Assembly (NCBI GenBank): GCA_902800715.1
Contig: CADCFN010000003.1
Span: 124,001-188,000 of the forward strand
Length of the DNA: 64,000 nucleotides
Direction: 5' to 3'
Source of the DNA: an uncultured Bacteroidales bacterium
GTDB lineage: Bacteria > Bacteroidota > Bacteroidia > Bacteroidales > Muribaculaceae
The notes below the pieces were generated by a model, which did no database searches, was not told where the DNA came from, and saw only the letters and a program-made list of their open reading frames with translations. The position numbers were made by a program, and so were the translations under genes. Of this stretch, positions 17,905-26,584 are shown piece by piece (the stretch's first letter is position 1; each line of letters begins with the position of its first letter).

Positions 17905-17953
17905 CAATGGCCACGGATGAATCTTCAGAAACCTGAAAGACTCACCCGTGGCC
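17894..17953 (-). terminator. Terminator of the alpha-amylase gene
   Basis: Arms GGCCACGG (17909-17916) and CCGTGGCC (17946-17953) form the base of a hairpin 16 bases after the amylase stop. On the minus strand a TTGTTGTTTTTTT run follows. The T run overlaps the ruvC promoter. Confidence 0.8.
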
Positions 17954-17968
17954 ACGGTTGCTTATCAA

Positions 17969-20900
17969 TTACCACTTGTTGGACAGGAGGTAATCAACGA
18001 GGGTTGTTACATCACTGATGTCCAAGTAGTTATTCTGGTCACAATCGGCATTTTCCAGATTGATGGCCGTTGAATTGCCACTCAACAGATAGTCGATGAG
18101 CTCGGTTACATCGATGATGTCAATGTCACCATCCTGGTTCACGTCACCCCTGACGACAGTGACCGGCTCGGTCCACTTCTCGACCACGAGAACGCGTCGC
18201 GACAGGTAGAACGTGAGGTTGTACTTGCCAGTGCGAATCCTGAAGGAATTGGTGCCAGGCACCACGCTCAACTCGGTACCCAGACGGGCATCGTTGATGA
18301 GGAAGTTGTTGCTTGTAGCGCCCATTCGGTCATTGGCAATCTCGTCCCAAGTGCTGCCCAATGCGGTGGTGAAGCTGAAGTAGCTGTAGCCACCGTAAGG
18401 ATCGACGAAGTCGATGGTGGCGGTGTATTTCTCGCCATTGGTGGTGGTCATCTCATAGCCGTTGCTGGGAGACCATCCTGTGGAGTTGATGTTACCAAGG
18501 ACATAAACCTTGTCGTAGCTAGCTGCGCCAGCACCAGCATACTTCTCGGTCACGTCGAGATAGGTGTCGGTAGCGGGGTAGTTATAGGTTGACAGGTCGC
18601 TGTTGGGATAGATGAAGAAGGCATCGCGCGTCACGGTGATGGTTGATGTCTGCTTCTCGAAGCCGCCAGTACCGGTGTTGAAGATGAGCGATACCTCGCT
18701 AGCATCGACATGGAGTCGATTCCACTCGATGTCGTTGACGGTCACCTTTTCAAGGCTGGAGATAGCCTTACCGGGCCAAGTGCTGCCCGTCACGCTGCCC
18801 TCGCTTGTCCAAGCCCAAATGTTGGCGCTGCTCAACGAAGATTTCACATAGATGTCGATGCCCGTCGTAGCAGCATCGGTGATGGTGTAGGTGTAGTTCT
18901 CGATATTCTCGACCTGGTTGCCGTTGAGGACACCCACCTTGAGGGTGGTGTTCTCGGTAAAGGTCATCGAGGTCGAGGAAGTAATCGTGGCGCTGGAAAC
19001 CGTAGGCTCGCTGCCGTCGGTGGTATAGACGAGGGTCGTACCGCTCTTGCTGGGAGCGACGGTGAGCGTCACATTGCCCACATAGTTGCCAGCAGGCTTG
19101 TTGACCACGGGATAGCCCAGAATGCTGCCATCCTTGCCCACGTGCTTCCAGTCGATGCCGTTGCTGATGAACAGGTTGTAGCCGTCACCGCCCTGGACCA
19201 AGGTATAGCCCGCAGGGGTGCCGTTGAAGACAGCACCGCCCACCTGCAGATAGAGGTTGCCGCGCGTGCCCTGGGTTTCCAGGATGTAACCGCCGCTGCT
19301 CTCCTGCTGCGTGAGGATGGCGCTCTGGTTGTGGACGCCTGCAGCGCGACGCGCCTTGATGCAGTTGTTGATTTCGTCGGTATAGACGAGGTAGTGCTTG
19401 TAGAAAATGCACGGGGTGCCCGGCATCGTCAGGATGAAGGCATTCGCCGGCATGATGTTGGTCTTGAGGCAGTCATAGTTGGAGCCTTGACCCGTGTCGT
19501 GGTTGTCGACGAAGGTCACCGAGTAGCGCTGATAGTTGGGGTCAGCAGCCAAGCCCTTGTCATTCAAGGCGCTCCAGTTGCCAGCAGCAAAGGCGCTCTG
19601 CATCGGGTACTTCAGTGCGAAGTCGAAGACGGCGGTCTGGATGCGTCCGTCCTGCTTGGTCTCGTTCAGCCACCAGCGGAGGGTCTCGGCGTTGCCGTCC
19701 CAGTACTCACCCACCGAGAACGTGGGCTGGCTTGCCTGGTTGTACAGACCGACGTAATAGCCTGCATAGCCCTTGCACATATCGTAGCGGAAGCCGTCGT
19801 AGCCGAGTTCCTTCATCAGGTACTGCTGGTAGGTCTTGACGTTCTTCTGCACATTGGCGCTGGTGTGGTCCAGGTCACGGCTGCCGTCAAAGTCCTCGCC
19901 CTCGTCGGCAGCACCCGTTGCTGCATAGCCGGCGCCGACACACTCGTCGGTGCGGCAGATGTCGGCAAGCGTCCAGGTCATGCTGTAGGTATCACCCGTG
20001 ACGGGACCTGTCACGGTCTCGTTGGCGAAGTCCACCCAACCAGTCTTGCCGCTCTTGTGGTTGATGACCATATCCATGAGGACACTGGTGTTGTGCTGGT
20101 GGAAGACATCAATCATCTCGCGCAACTGTGACTCGGTGCCGAAGCAGGAATTGTGCTTGAGCCAGTAAACGGGCATATAACCCATGCTCTGCCCTACTCC
20201 ATTGGCATCGACGCTGCCCGAGTTGGGAACCCACATCACGTCGAAGTACTGACCCAGTTCCTGAGCCTCGTCGGTTAAAGTGGACCAGCGCGTAGCCTTG
20301 TAGCTGTCCCAATAGAAGCCCTGAAGCATGACACCGCCATACATCGCGGGCCATCCCTTGCCAGCCACGGGACCGCCACCGCCCTCACGCGTGATGACAC
20401 AAGTGTGGTCGTTCACGTTCACCGTGATGGTATAGGTACCGGCGGGGATGCGGAATGCCACATCGATGTTCTCACCGAACTGGTTCAAAGGAATGGTCTG
20501 TCCCAAGGTGGAAGATGTCACCCAGTAGTTGCCCTCGCTCACGGGCGTGAGACGATAGGACTGGATAGAAGCCCAGTCCTCGCTGCTGGCCGATAACTTG
20601 GTCGTGAAGGAGAAGTAGCTTACACTGGCATCCTCTTCGGACCACTCGCCGTTGAAAGTCACCTGAGAGGTGAAGACGTTGCCGTCGGTGGTCGTCATTT
20701 CCACACCATGTGACGGATCCCAGCTGTTGCCTTCGGCCTCGCCCAGGATGTAGAGGTGGCCTGTCAAGGGATTGACGGGGCCGCCACCGCTCTCATTGAA
20801 AATCCTGAAACGCTTGTTGATTGTGTCAAAGGTGAAGGTGTAGCTTGTACCGTTGCCGGTGAAGTAGTAAGCACCGGCGCTACTCTTCTGGGTTGAAATC

Positions 20901-21199
20901 CAGGTATCATTGGCCGAGACCGCCTGGTCGGTGCCATTGGGGCCATAGCGATAGTTGTTGTTGAAGGTGTCCCAATCATCAGTTGATGAAGCCTGATTGT
21001 CGGCAAAGACAAAATAGACCGTTCCGCTGATGGTTGTCGTCAGATTGTAGGTGCCGTCAGCCTTGGCATTCATGCGGACACCGCCAGCAGGGTTCCACCC
21101 GCCAAAGGGTCCATCGCCCACGATGAACATCTGGGCACTGGCTTGCAGCGTCAATAATGATACTGCAAGTGCTAGAAAAAATGTAAGCGTTTTTTTCAT
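17969..21199 (-). CDS. Secreted multi-domain GH13 alpha-amylase with starch-binding modules and dockerin-like tail
   Basis: An extracellular starch-degrading enzyme of 1076 residues. In order: signal peptide; two SusE/F-like carbohydrate-binding modules (about 23-135 and 146-275); a GH13 barrel (about 283-690) with catalytic aspartate in GYDGFRYDMCKGY (near 470), catalytic glutamate in FSVGEYWDG (near 498) and VTFVDNHDTG (near 565); a chitobiase-C-like domain (near 713); a CBM26-like starch-binding module (near 783); a third SusE/F-like module (near 898); and a dockerin-like pair of calcium loops (GDVNQDGDIDIIDVTELIDY and DCDQNNYLDISDVTTLVDY, 1016-1076) ending in tryptophan. No sus genes are adjacent. 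A CAAAATTA -7-like box lies at 21292-21299. Confidence 0.9.
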   Translation of the reverse strand: MKKTLTFFLALAVSLLTLQASAQMFIVGDGPFGGWNPAGGVRMNAKADGTYNLTTTISGTVYFVFADNQASSTDDWDTFNNNYRYGPNGTDQAVSANDTWISTQKSSAGAYYFTGNGTSYTFTFDTINKRFRIFNESGGGPVNPLTGHLYILGEAEGNSWDPSHGVEMTTTDGNVFTSQVTFNGEWSEEDASVSYFSFTTKLSASSEDWASIQSYRLTPVSEGNYWVTSSTLGQTIPLNQFGENIDVAFRIPAGTYTITVNVNDHTCVITREGGGGPVAGKGWPAMYGGVMLQGFYWDSYKATRWSTLTDEAQELGQYFDVMWVPNSGSVDANGVGQSMGYMPVYWLKHNSCFGTESQLREMIDVFHQHNTSVLMDMVINHKSGKTGWVDFANETVTGPVTGDTYSMTWTLADICRTDECVGAGYAATGAADEGEDFDGSRDLDHTSANVQKNVKTYQQYLMKELGYDGFRYDMCKGYAGYYVGLYNQASQPTFSVGEYWDGNAETLRWWLNETKQDGRIQTAVFDFALKYPMQSAFAAGNWSALNDKGLAADPNYQRYSVTFVDNHDTGQGSNYDCLKTNIMPANAFILTMPGTPCIFYKHYLVYTDEINNCIKARRAAGVHNQSAILTQQESSGGYILETQGTRGNLYLQVGGAVFNGTPAGYTLVQGGDGYNLFISNGIDWKHVGKDGSILGYPVVNKPAGNYVGNVTLTVAPSKSGTTLVYTTDGSEPTVSSATITSSTSMTFTENTTLKVGVLNGNQVENIENYTYTITDAATTGIDIYVKSSLSSANIWAWTSEGSVTGSTWPGKAISSLEKVTVNDIEWNRLHVDASEVSLIFNTGTGGFEKQTSTITVTRDAFFIYPNSDLSTYNYPATDTYLDVTEKYAGAGAASYDKVYVLGNINSTGWSPSNGYEMTTTNGEKYTATIDFVDPYGGYSYFSFTTALGSTWDEIANDRMGATSNNFLINDARLGTELSVVPGTNSFRIRTGKYNLTFYLSRRVLVVEKWTEPVTVVRGDVNQDGDIDIIDVTELIDYLLSGNSTAINLENADCDQNNYLDISDVTTLVDYLLSNKW

Positions 21200-21383
21200 A
21201 TCCTGAAGTTTTTTAAGTTATGGTTTGAATTGCTTGGTTATTCAGATGGCGAAAGACCATAGCAGCGCATGATGGTCCCCTTTGATGTGTCCAAAATTAG
21301 TGATTCTTGCCCACATTATTATAAATACCAGTGGCAGCAGCTAGTAAAAATCAACGCAAACGATTGCACGTCAAGACGTAGTT

Positions 21384-21561
21384 GAGAGTTAATAGTTAAT
21401 GGTTAATAGTTAATAGTTAATAGTTGAGTTACGGCGGCAGAGCCGCCGCCCACGGGACATGCTGCTCTTGGGGCCGCGGCGGGAGCCGCGGCATGGGGGA
21501 CCGTGACGCGGGGGCTGGCGGGGGGCGGGACTCCAATTGGGGCCGCGGCGGGAGCCGCGGC
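21384..21561 (+). repeat. AGTTAAT heptamer array plus REP-like cluster D
   Basis: About five AGTTAAT/GGTTAAT heptamers (21384-21425) lead into the hairpin CGGCGGC-AGA-GCCGCCG (21432-21448) and two units, 21473-21492 and 21542-21561, both GCCGCGGC-GGGA-GCCGCGGC. About 73 bases at the start are shared almost exactly with cluster C. Confidence 0.85.
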
Positions 21562-21637
21562 ATAGTCGACCCTGACGCGGGGGGGCGGCGGGCGCGGGGG
21601 GCTGGCGGGGCTCTAATTGGGGGATTGTTGGGGATTT

Positions 21638-21669
21638 TTTGCATCTGTTGGAGAAAAACTGTACCTTTG
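21638..21669 (+). promoter_or_regulatory. Promoter of the HAD phosphatase gene
   Basis: TTTG at 21638-21641 and TACCTTTG at 21662-21669, 20 bases apart, match the Bacteroidota consensus. The ATG at 21689 is 20 bases downstream, which also fixes the start. Confidence 0.7.
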
Positions 21670-21688
21670 CGGATATTTTTTTAGAGAG

Positions 21689-22357
21689 ATGAAGAAGCTG
21701 GTGATATTTGACCTGGATGGGACACTGCTCAACACGATAGAGGACTTGGGGCAGGCGGCGAATTATGCGCTGGAACGTAATGGCTATGCTACTCACAGCA
21801 TGGCAAGTTACCCGTATTTTGTGGGTAATGGCGTGCGAAGACTGATGACGCGTGTGCTGCCTGAGGATGCCCGCGACGATGAGACGGTGGACAGGGTGCT
21901 GGGGGACTTCTTGGAGTACTATGATGAGCATTGTACTGACTATACGAAGCCCTATAATGGTATGCACGAGCTGCTTCAGGACCTGCGCGACCTGGGGGTG
22001 TCGATGGCTGTTGCGAGCAACAAGTACCAGAGGGCTGTGGATAAGATTATCCCGCACTTCTATCCTGACATTCCCTTTATTGCTGTCGAGGGCCACCGCG
22101 AGGGCGTGAACGTGAAACCTGACCCGAGTGTTGTGTTTGCCATCCTCGCGAAGGCTAGAGTCGCCAAAGCCGACACGCTGTACATCGGTGACAGTGGTGT
22201 GGATATGGAAACCGCCCGCCGTGCGTGCATCGACTCGGTGGGGGTTACCTGGGGATTCCGCAGCAAGAAGGAACTGGTGGAATATTACGCCAATGTTATC
22301 GTCAACAATCCTATTGATATCCTAGGTATCGTTGAGAACGGGATTGGAATAGCTTAA
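21689..22357 (+). CDS. gph: HAD-family phosphatase, phosphoglycolate phosphatase-like
   Basis: A cytoplasmic HAD hydrolase of 222 residues. Motif I is VIFDLDGTLLNT (nucleophile aspartate near residue 8), motif II is MAVASNKYQ, the motif III lysine is in VNVKPDPSVV, and motif IV is YIGDSGVDMETA. The helical cap after motif I fits the Gph subfamily, which removes phosphate from 2-phosphoglycolate formed during DNA repair; other small phosphorylated substrates are possible. The ATG at 21689 is chosen because it lies just after a consensus promoter and directly before the DLDG motif; an upstream ATG at 21617 lies within the promoter region. It is followed by a strong terminator. Confidence 0.85.
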   Translation: MKKLVIFDLDGTLLNTIEDLGQAANYALERNGYATHSMASYPYFVGNGVRRLMTRVLPEDARDDETVDRVLGDFLEYYDEHCTDYTKPYNGMHELLQDLRDLGVSMAVASNKYQRAVDKIIPHFYPDIPFIAVEGHREGVNVKPDPSVVFAILAKARVAKADTLYIGDSGVDMETARRACIDSVGVTWGFRSKKELVEYYANVIVNNPIDILGIVENGIGIA

Positions 22358-22393
22358 TTCCATTTTAACGTGTTAATTCACGTTAAAATGGAA
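22358..22393 (+). terminator. Hairpin after the HAD phosphatase gene
   Basis: A perfect 15-bp stem (22358-22372 with 22379-22393, arm TTCCATTTTAACGTG) with a 6-base loop starts directly after the stop codon. It is AT-rich and symmetric, so it could work on both strands. Confidence 0.75.
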
Positions 22394-22436
22394 GTTTAGA
22401 GTTTAGAGTTTAGGGTTTAGAGTTTAGAGATTAGAG
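22394..22436 (+). repeat. GTTTAGA heptamer array
   Basis: Five to six tandem heptamers (GTTTAGA, one as GTTTAGG, the last degenerate) lie between the terminator and the start of the transporter gene at 22468. Similar heptamers occur at 21384 and 39904 in this window. Confidence 0.8.
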
Positions 22437-22467
22437 ATATTTAGTGAATTGAAGCTTAAAAAAGGAT

Positions 22468-24153
22468 ATGGACTGGTTTACTGAATTATTTGTCGGGAAC
22501 AGTGTGGCACACACACTGCTGATTTATGCCGTGGTCATTGCCATCGGTGTGATGCTGGGCAAGGTGAAAATCTTTGGTATCTCGCTTGGGGCGACCTTCG
22601 TGCTGTTTTGTGGCATTTTAGTTGGTCATCTGGGCGTGGAGGTGGACCATGCGACGCTGAAATTTATCCAGGAGTTCGGTCTTATCCTCTTCATCTTCTC
22701 GATTGGTCTGCAGGTGGGTCCTAGCTTTTTCTCGTCGTTCAAGCACGAGGGTATCCAGCTGAACGGTATCGCCATGCTTATCGTAGGCCTGAACGTCGCT
22801 GTGGCGTTTGCCATCTATTTTATTGCCGGCAACATCAGCATTACTGACCTGGTGGGCGTGTTGAGCGGTGCTGTTACCAATACTCCCGGTCTGGGTGCTG
22901 CCCAGCAGGCCCTTATAGAAACCGTGGGTGATGGTGCCACTGAACTCAACGAGTCGATGTCGCTGGGCTATGCCGCTGCCTATCCGCTGGGCGTTGTGGG
23001 CATCATCTTGTCGATGGTGCTGCTGAAGATTATCTTCAAGATTAATGTCGAGAAAGAAGTGGATGACATCGAGCGCGAGAAGGAGGACAGCCAGCTGAAG
23101 CCCCACGTCATCACCTATCGTGTGACCAACAAGCTTATCTATGACATTCCGGTGACTCGGCTGCATGCCATCATCGACCGCAACTACACGATTTCACGTC
23201 TGAAACGCGAGGACGGTACGGTGGAGATTCCGCAGGGCGAGACCATCATCCGCAAGAATGACGTGCTTCGCATCGTGATGAGCGCTCACGACCAGGATAT
23301 GTTTGATGCCATTATCGGTCCGCATGAGGACTTTGACTGGCAGTTGGAGACGTCCCCGAAGGGCATCGTGAGCAAACGCATCGTCATCACCAACAATGAG
23401 CTTAACGGCAGGAAAATCGGTTCCATCCGCCTGCACGAGGGCTATAAGGTGAATGTCACCCGCATTTATCGTGCCGGTGTCGAACTGCTCGCCAGCCCCA
23501 ACCTGTCGCTGCAGGTGGGCGACCGCTTGACCGTCGTGGGCCGTGAGGAGGACGTTGACCGCCTGGGTAAACGCATGGGCGACTCTTACAAGCGTCTGGA
23601 GCATCCCAACCTGTTCACGATGTTCATCGGCATCTTCCTGGGTATCATCGTGGGCTCCATTCCCATCATGTTACCGGGAATGTCGGTTCCCATGAAACTT
23701 GGTCTGGCAGGAGGACCGCTGATTGTCGCCATCCTTATTGGCCGCTACGGCTATAAAGCCCGACTTGTCACCTATACCAGCACTGCAGCCAGCTTGATGC
23801 TACGAGAATTGGGCCTGTGCCTGTTCCTTGCATCGGTGGGTATTGCTGCCGGCGGCAAGTTTGTGTCGACTATCCTGAGCGCCAACGGTGCCATGTGGGT
23901 GCTGTATGGCTTCCTGATTACCATCATCCCGCTGATTATCGCTGTCATCGTGGCGCGCGGCAAGCTGCACCTGAACTATTGCACCATCATGGGCCTGGTT
24001 GCCGGTGCTACTACCGACCCCCCTGCACTGGGCTATGCCAATAGCACTGCAGGTAATGACGCTCCCGCGGTGGCGTATGCAACGGTTTACCCGCTGACGA
24101 TGTTCATGAGGGTGCTGATAGCTGAATTGATAATTATCTTTGCTGTCGCTTGA
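22468..24153 (+). CDS. AspT/YidE-family transporter with two TrkA-C domains
   Basis: A polytopic inner-membrane protein of 561 residues of the aspartate:alanine exchanger family. It has the duplicated AspT/YidE/YbjL membrane domain on each side of a central soluble region: N-terminal half about 1-190 (GAVTNTPGLGAAQQALIETV), two RCK-C/TrkA-C segments about 205-375 (ETIIRKNDVLRIVMSAHDQD and SLQVGDRLTVVGREEDVDRL), and C-terminal half about 385-560 (GLVAGATTDPPALGYANSTA). The paired TNTPGLG and TDPPALG motifs are the family signature. The substrate is uncertain; other members move dicarboxylic or amino acids. The REP leader hairpin begins right after the stop codon. Confidence 0.85.
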   Translation: MDWFTELFVGNSVAHTLLIYAVVIAIGVMLGKVKIFGISLGATFVLFCGILVGHLGVEVDHATLKFIQEFGLILFIFSIGLQVGPSFFSSFKHEGIQLNGIAMLIVGLNVAVAFAIYFIAGNISITDLVGVLSGAVTNTPGLGAAQQALIETVGDGATELNESMSLGYAAAYPLGVVGIILSMVLLKIIFKINVEKEVDDIEREKEDSQLKPHVITYRVTNKLIYDIPVTRLHAIIDRNYTISRLKREDGTVEIPQGETIIRKNDVLRIVMSAHDQDMFDAIIGPHEDFDWQLETSPKGIVSKRIVITNNELNGRKIGSIRLHEGYKVNVTRIYRAGVELLASPNLSLQVGDRLTVVGREEDVDRLGKRMGDSYKRLEHPNLFTMFIGIFLGIIVGSIPIMLPGMSVPMKLGLAGGPLIVAILIGRYGYKARLVTYTSTAASLMLRELGLCLFLASVGIAAGGKFVSTILSANGAMWVLYGFLITIIPLIIAVIVARGKLHLNYCTIMGLVAGATTDPPALGYANSTAGNDAPAVAYATVYPLTMFMRVLIAELIIIFAVA

Positions 24154-24276
24154 CGGCGGCAGAGCCGCCGCCCACGGGACAGGACTGCTCTTGGGGCCGC
24201 GGCAGAAGCCGCGGCACAGGGGACTGGGCTACAGGGGTGGCGGGACTCTAATTGGGGCCGCGGCAGGAGCCGCGGC
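24154..24276 (+). repeat. REP-like cluster E (loop variants AGAA and AGGA)
   Basis: The leader hairpin CGGCGGC-AGA-GCCGCCG begins at 24154, the base after the transporter stop codon. Two units follow at 24196-24215 (loop AGAA) and 24257-24276 (loop AGGA), both with arms GCCGCGGC. The arms are perfect while the loops vary. Confidence 0.85.
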
Positions 24277-24376
24277 ATAGAGGGACCCTGTCGCGGAGGG
24301 GCTGGAGGGGCTGGACAGGCTAGACTAACGGTTGATTGGTTTTTTTCTGAGTTATTCAGTGATTTATAACAAGAAA

Positions 24377-24403
24377 CAGGCTACCCTGTGATAGGGTAGC
24401 CTG
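24377..24403. terminator. Bidirectional terminator between convergent genes
   Basis: Eleven-base arms CAGGCTACCCT (24377-24387) and complement (24393-24403) form a perfect stem, with AATTTTT on the plus side and TTTCTTGTT on the minus side. It serves the transporter at 22468 and the adhesin gene at 24440. Confidence 0.85.
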
Positions 24404-24439
24404 AATTTTTGGAATCGTTAGCTAGAAGCTAATCATGGA

Positions 24440-26320
24440 TTACTTCATCACCTTGGCTGCGGTGGTGGTGCCGTCGGTGTAGGTGGTCACGACGATGGTC
24501 ATGCCGCTGGGCTGCTGCATCTCCTGACCTGCCATGTTGAAGTAGCGTACAGTAGCAATGCTCTTGCCGCTCATGAGCTCATCGATGCCGGTGATCTTCC
24601 TGGCGGGAACCAGAACGGTGATGATGGTCTCGCCGTCGATCTGACCGTCGATGTGAGCTACAGCCACGAGTTGGATTATCTGATCCTCCTCGGTGCGTGT
24701 TACGACGAAGGGATTGGTTACCAGCACGCGCTCGCCGTCCTCGTTAATCACATAGATGCTTACCTCGGCCTCGGGATCACCTTCCTTAACCTGGCCGGTG
24801 AAGGTGAAGACCTCGTCATCGGGAGTGGTAACGATTTCGGGAGCAGCCGTCTGACCCTGAGGAGCCTGCTCGGGCAGGGTGGTGAAGACAACACTCTCAC
24901 ACCAGTCGCTCACGAGGTCATAATTGTAAGCGTCAACAGCCTGTACCTGTACCTCGTAGGTAGTCTCGGGCTCAAGATCAGTAAGCGTGGTGAAGGGAGC
25001 ATCCACATGGTCCATGTTGGTCCATTCAGCAGCCCTGTTAGCGGGATTACCGATAGCCACGTCGTCGATGTTCAGGCGGAACATGTCGTAGCAGTTGAAG
25101 TGACGAATAGCGATGTGTCCAGTCTGGCCCTCATACTCAGAGAGGTCGAAGGTGTACTCAGTGCATGTACCGGTAGCTTCGATTACGTCGGAGAGCGCTA
25201 CATAGCTGCTCAAGTCATTGGGATCGCCAACGGTAACATAAGCAGCAAAGTGCTCTTTAGCCCAGCTGGGATCCTGACCACAAGCCCAGAACGAAAGCTG
25301 TCCATTGAGAACTACCTCAGGCGATACCAGCCAGTTGTCGGGGCTGAGAGCTGCGCCAAAGTAGCTTGCCGAGGTCAAGTGACCATATCCACTGTGGCAA
25401 TTGTATACGCCTCCTGCTGTATTGAGGTGGTACCAGGTATAGCCGTCGCCATCGGCGTCAATCGAGGTCCAGCCATTCTGCAGCGAGTTATCGCTGTTCT
25501 GAGCCTCCTCGAAGTCCCAGAGGTAGTACGGATATTCGGGGGCAGGCGAAGAATCGTAGGGACGATAGCGCAGGTTCCAGATTACCATGGGCAGATTACC
25601 GGACTCCAGTGCTTCCCTCTCCCAGTAAACCTCAGCGTCACGAACGCCGGGGTCAACAGTCAGGCCAACGGGCACCTCGGGAATCGTCGGGTAAACGGGT
25701 TCACCGATGGTCTCGAGATAAACGCCATCATAACCCCAATCGGTCATTTCAACTGTGAAGATGTACTCCATACCAGGCTCGAACTCGAAGTTGTCAAAAC
25801 GTCCAGGCTGATCACCAAAGTTGGAAGCGATCCACATATAATCATAAGGAGTGGGATTGGTGATGACATAGTCATAAGTACCCGCGGGAATGGTAATGGT
25901 CTGCCAGTCCTCAACGACAATGTTTGTGGTGTAGATTGAACCGTCAGCATTCTCGGGAATCTTGTACTCGAACTGGGCATACACTGCATCGTCTACACTA
26001 CCGTAAGCCAAGGGGCCCGTCTCAAAGAAAAGAGTGCCATAGGCATCGTGGTCGGCATCGAGCAGCATCTGATAGCCGGAACCATCATCCCAGATATCAT
26101 TAGGTACACTGAGTGACACCATGACCATGCCGGGCGCCAGGTTGAGGGCGGGACGTGTAGCCACGTGGGTTACCCTGGGATGAACAACGGGGTTGTCGGT
26201 GTGACGTACCACTTGCTCTGCCATGGCCTTCTTGGCTTCGGCCTTAGTCGTGAAATGGTTGTGTGCCGACATCGGCAATGCCAATGCAGCCAGCACCAAA
26301 AGATAAGTTAATTTTTTCAT
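24440..26320 (-). CDS. Secreted cleaved-adhesin/fibronectin-type protein with variant sorting tail
   Basis: A 626-residue secreted protein, probably surface exposed. It has a signal peptide, an acidic beta-rich N-terminal region (about 50-215), a fibronectin-III-like segment (IPEVPVGLTVDPGVRDAEVY), a cleaved-adhesin domain as in gingipain and hemagglutinin precursors (NGWTSIDADGDGYTW, SPDNWLVSPEV, IAIRHFNCYDMFRLNIDDV) and a second FnIII-like segment. The C-terminus VRYFNMAGQEMQQPSGMTIV...DGTTTAAKVMK is the same variant sorting-like tail as in the protein at 4668-5891. No protease domain is present, so a binding role is likelier than proteolysis. It has a consensus promoter at 26376-26406. Confidence 0.8.
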   Translation of the reverse strand: MKKLTYLLVLAALALPMSAHNHFTTKAEAKKAMAEQVVRHTDNPVVHPRVTHVATRPALNLAPGMVMVSLSVPNDIWDDGSGYQMLLDADHDAYGTLFFETGPLAYGSVDDAVYAQFEYKIPENADGSIYTTNIVVEDWQTITIPAGTYDYVITNPTPYDYMWIASNFGDQPGRFDNFEFEPGMEYIFTVEMTDWGYDGVYLETIGEPVYPTIPEVPVGLTVDPGVRDAEVYWEREALESGNLPMVIWNLRYRPYDSSPAPEYPYYLWDFEEAQNSDNSLQNGWTSIDADGDGYTWYHLNTAGGVYNCHSGYGHLTSASYFGAALSPDNWLVSPEVVLNGQLSFWACGQDPSWAKEHFAAYVTVGDPNDLSSYVALSDVIEATGTCTEYTFDLSEYEGQTGHIAIRHFNCYDMFRLNIDDVAIGNPANRAAEWTNMDHVDAPFTTLTDLEPETTYEVQVQAVDAYNYDLVSDWCESVVFTTLPEQAPQGQTAAPEIVTTPDDEVFTFTGQVKEGDPEAEVSIYVINEDGERVLVTNPFVVTRTEEDQIIQLVAVAHIDGQIDGETIITVLVPARKITGIDELMSGKSIATVRYFNMAGQEMQQPSGMTIVVTTYTDGTTTAAKVMK

Positions 26321-26375
26321 AAGCGAATAAAATTAAAAGTTAAACAAAAAAAGGTTCTTTCACTACATTTGTTTG

Positions 26376-26406
26376 CAAATTTACTGAGAAAAAAAAGAAT
26401 CACAAA
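26376..26406 (-). promoter_or_regulatory. Promoter of the adhesin gene at 24440
   Basis: On the minus strand TTTG (26406-26403) and TAAATTTG (26383-26376) lie 19 bases apart. The start codon is about 56 bases downstream. Confidence 0.7.
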
Positions 26407-26514
26407 GATAATCAAGAGATTTTTTTAAAAAAAATTAAATATAAAAAGGCGTGACGAGCGAGCCATCGTATGCTGGTGGGCCATTTCATGCCCCCGTCCT
26501 TGCTCAGAGAAACG

Positions 26515-26543
26515 AACAGGCGGCCCAAAAGGGGTCGCCTGTT
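26515..26543 (-). terminator. Terminator of the double cleaved-adhesin gene
   Basis: AACAGGCG and CGCCTGTT arms with GGCCC/GGGGT inside (26515-26543) form a stem about 40 bases after the stop codon at 26585, followed on the minus strand by CGTTTCT. Confidence 0.65.
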
Positions 26544-26584
26544 TGTTATATAATCCTAAGAAGGATTAAAGTCAAGATGAGAGC

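Noticed and set aside
18710-20131. 473-codon plus-strand frame opposite the amylase
   Set aside because: The minus-strand amylase has complete GH13 motifs, and the plus-strand frame is low-complexity valine/alanine-rich shadow sequence.
22394-22436. Telomere-like TTTAGGG repeat
   Set aside because: Only one unit is TTTAGGG; the array is a GTTTAGA heptamer in a bacterial gene gap, one of several period-7 arrays.
24653-25939. 428-codon plus-strand frame opposite the cleaved-adhesin gene
   Set aside because: Shadow of the minus-strand gene, which carries signal peptide, adhesin domain and sorting tail.
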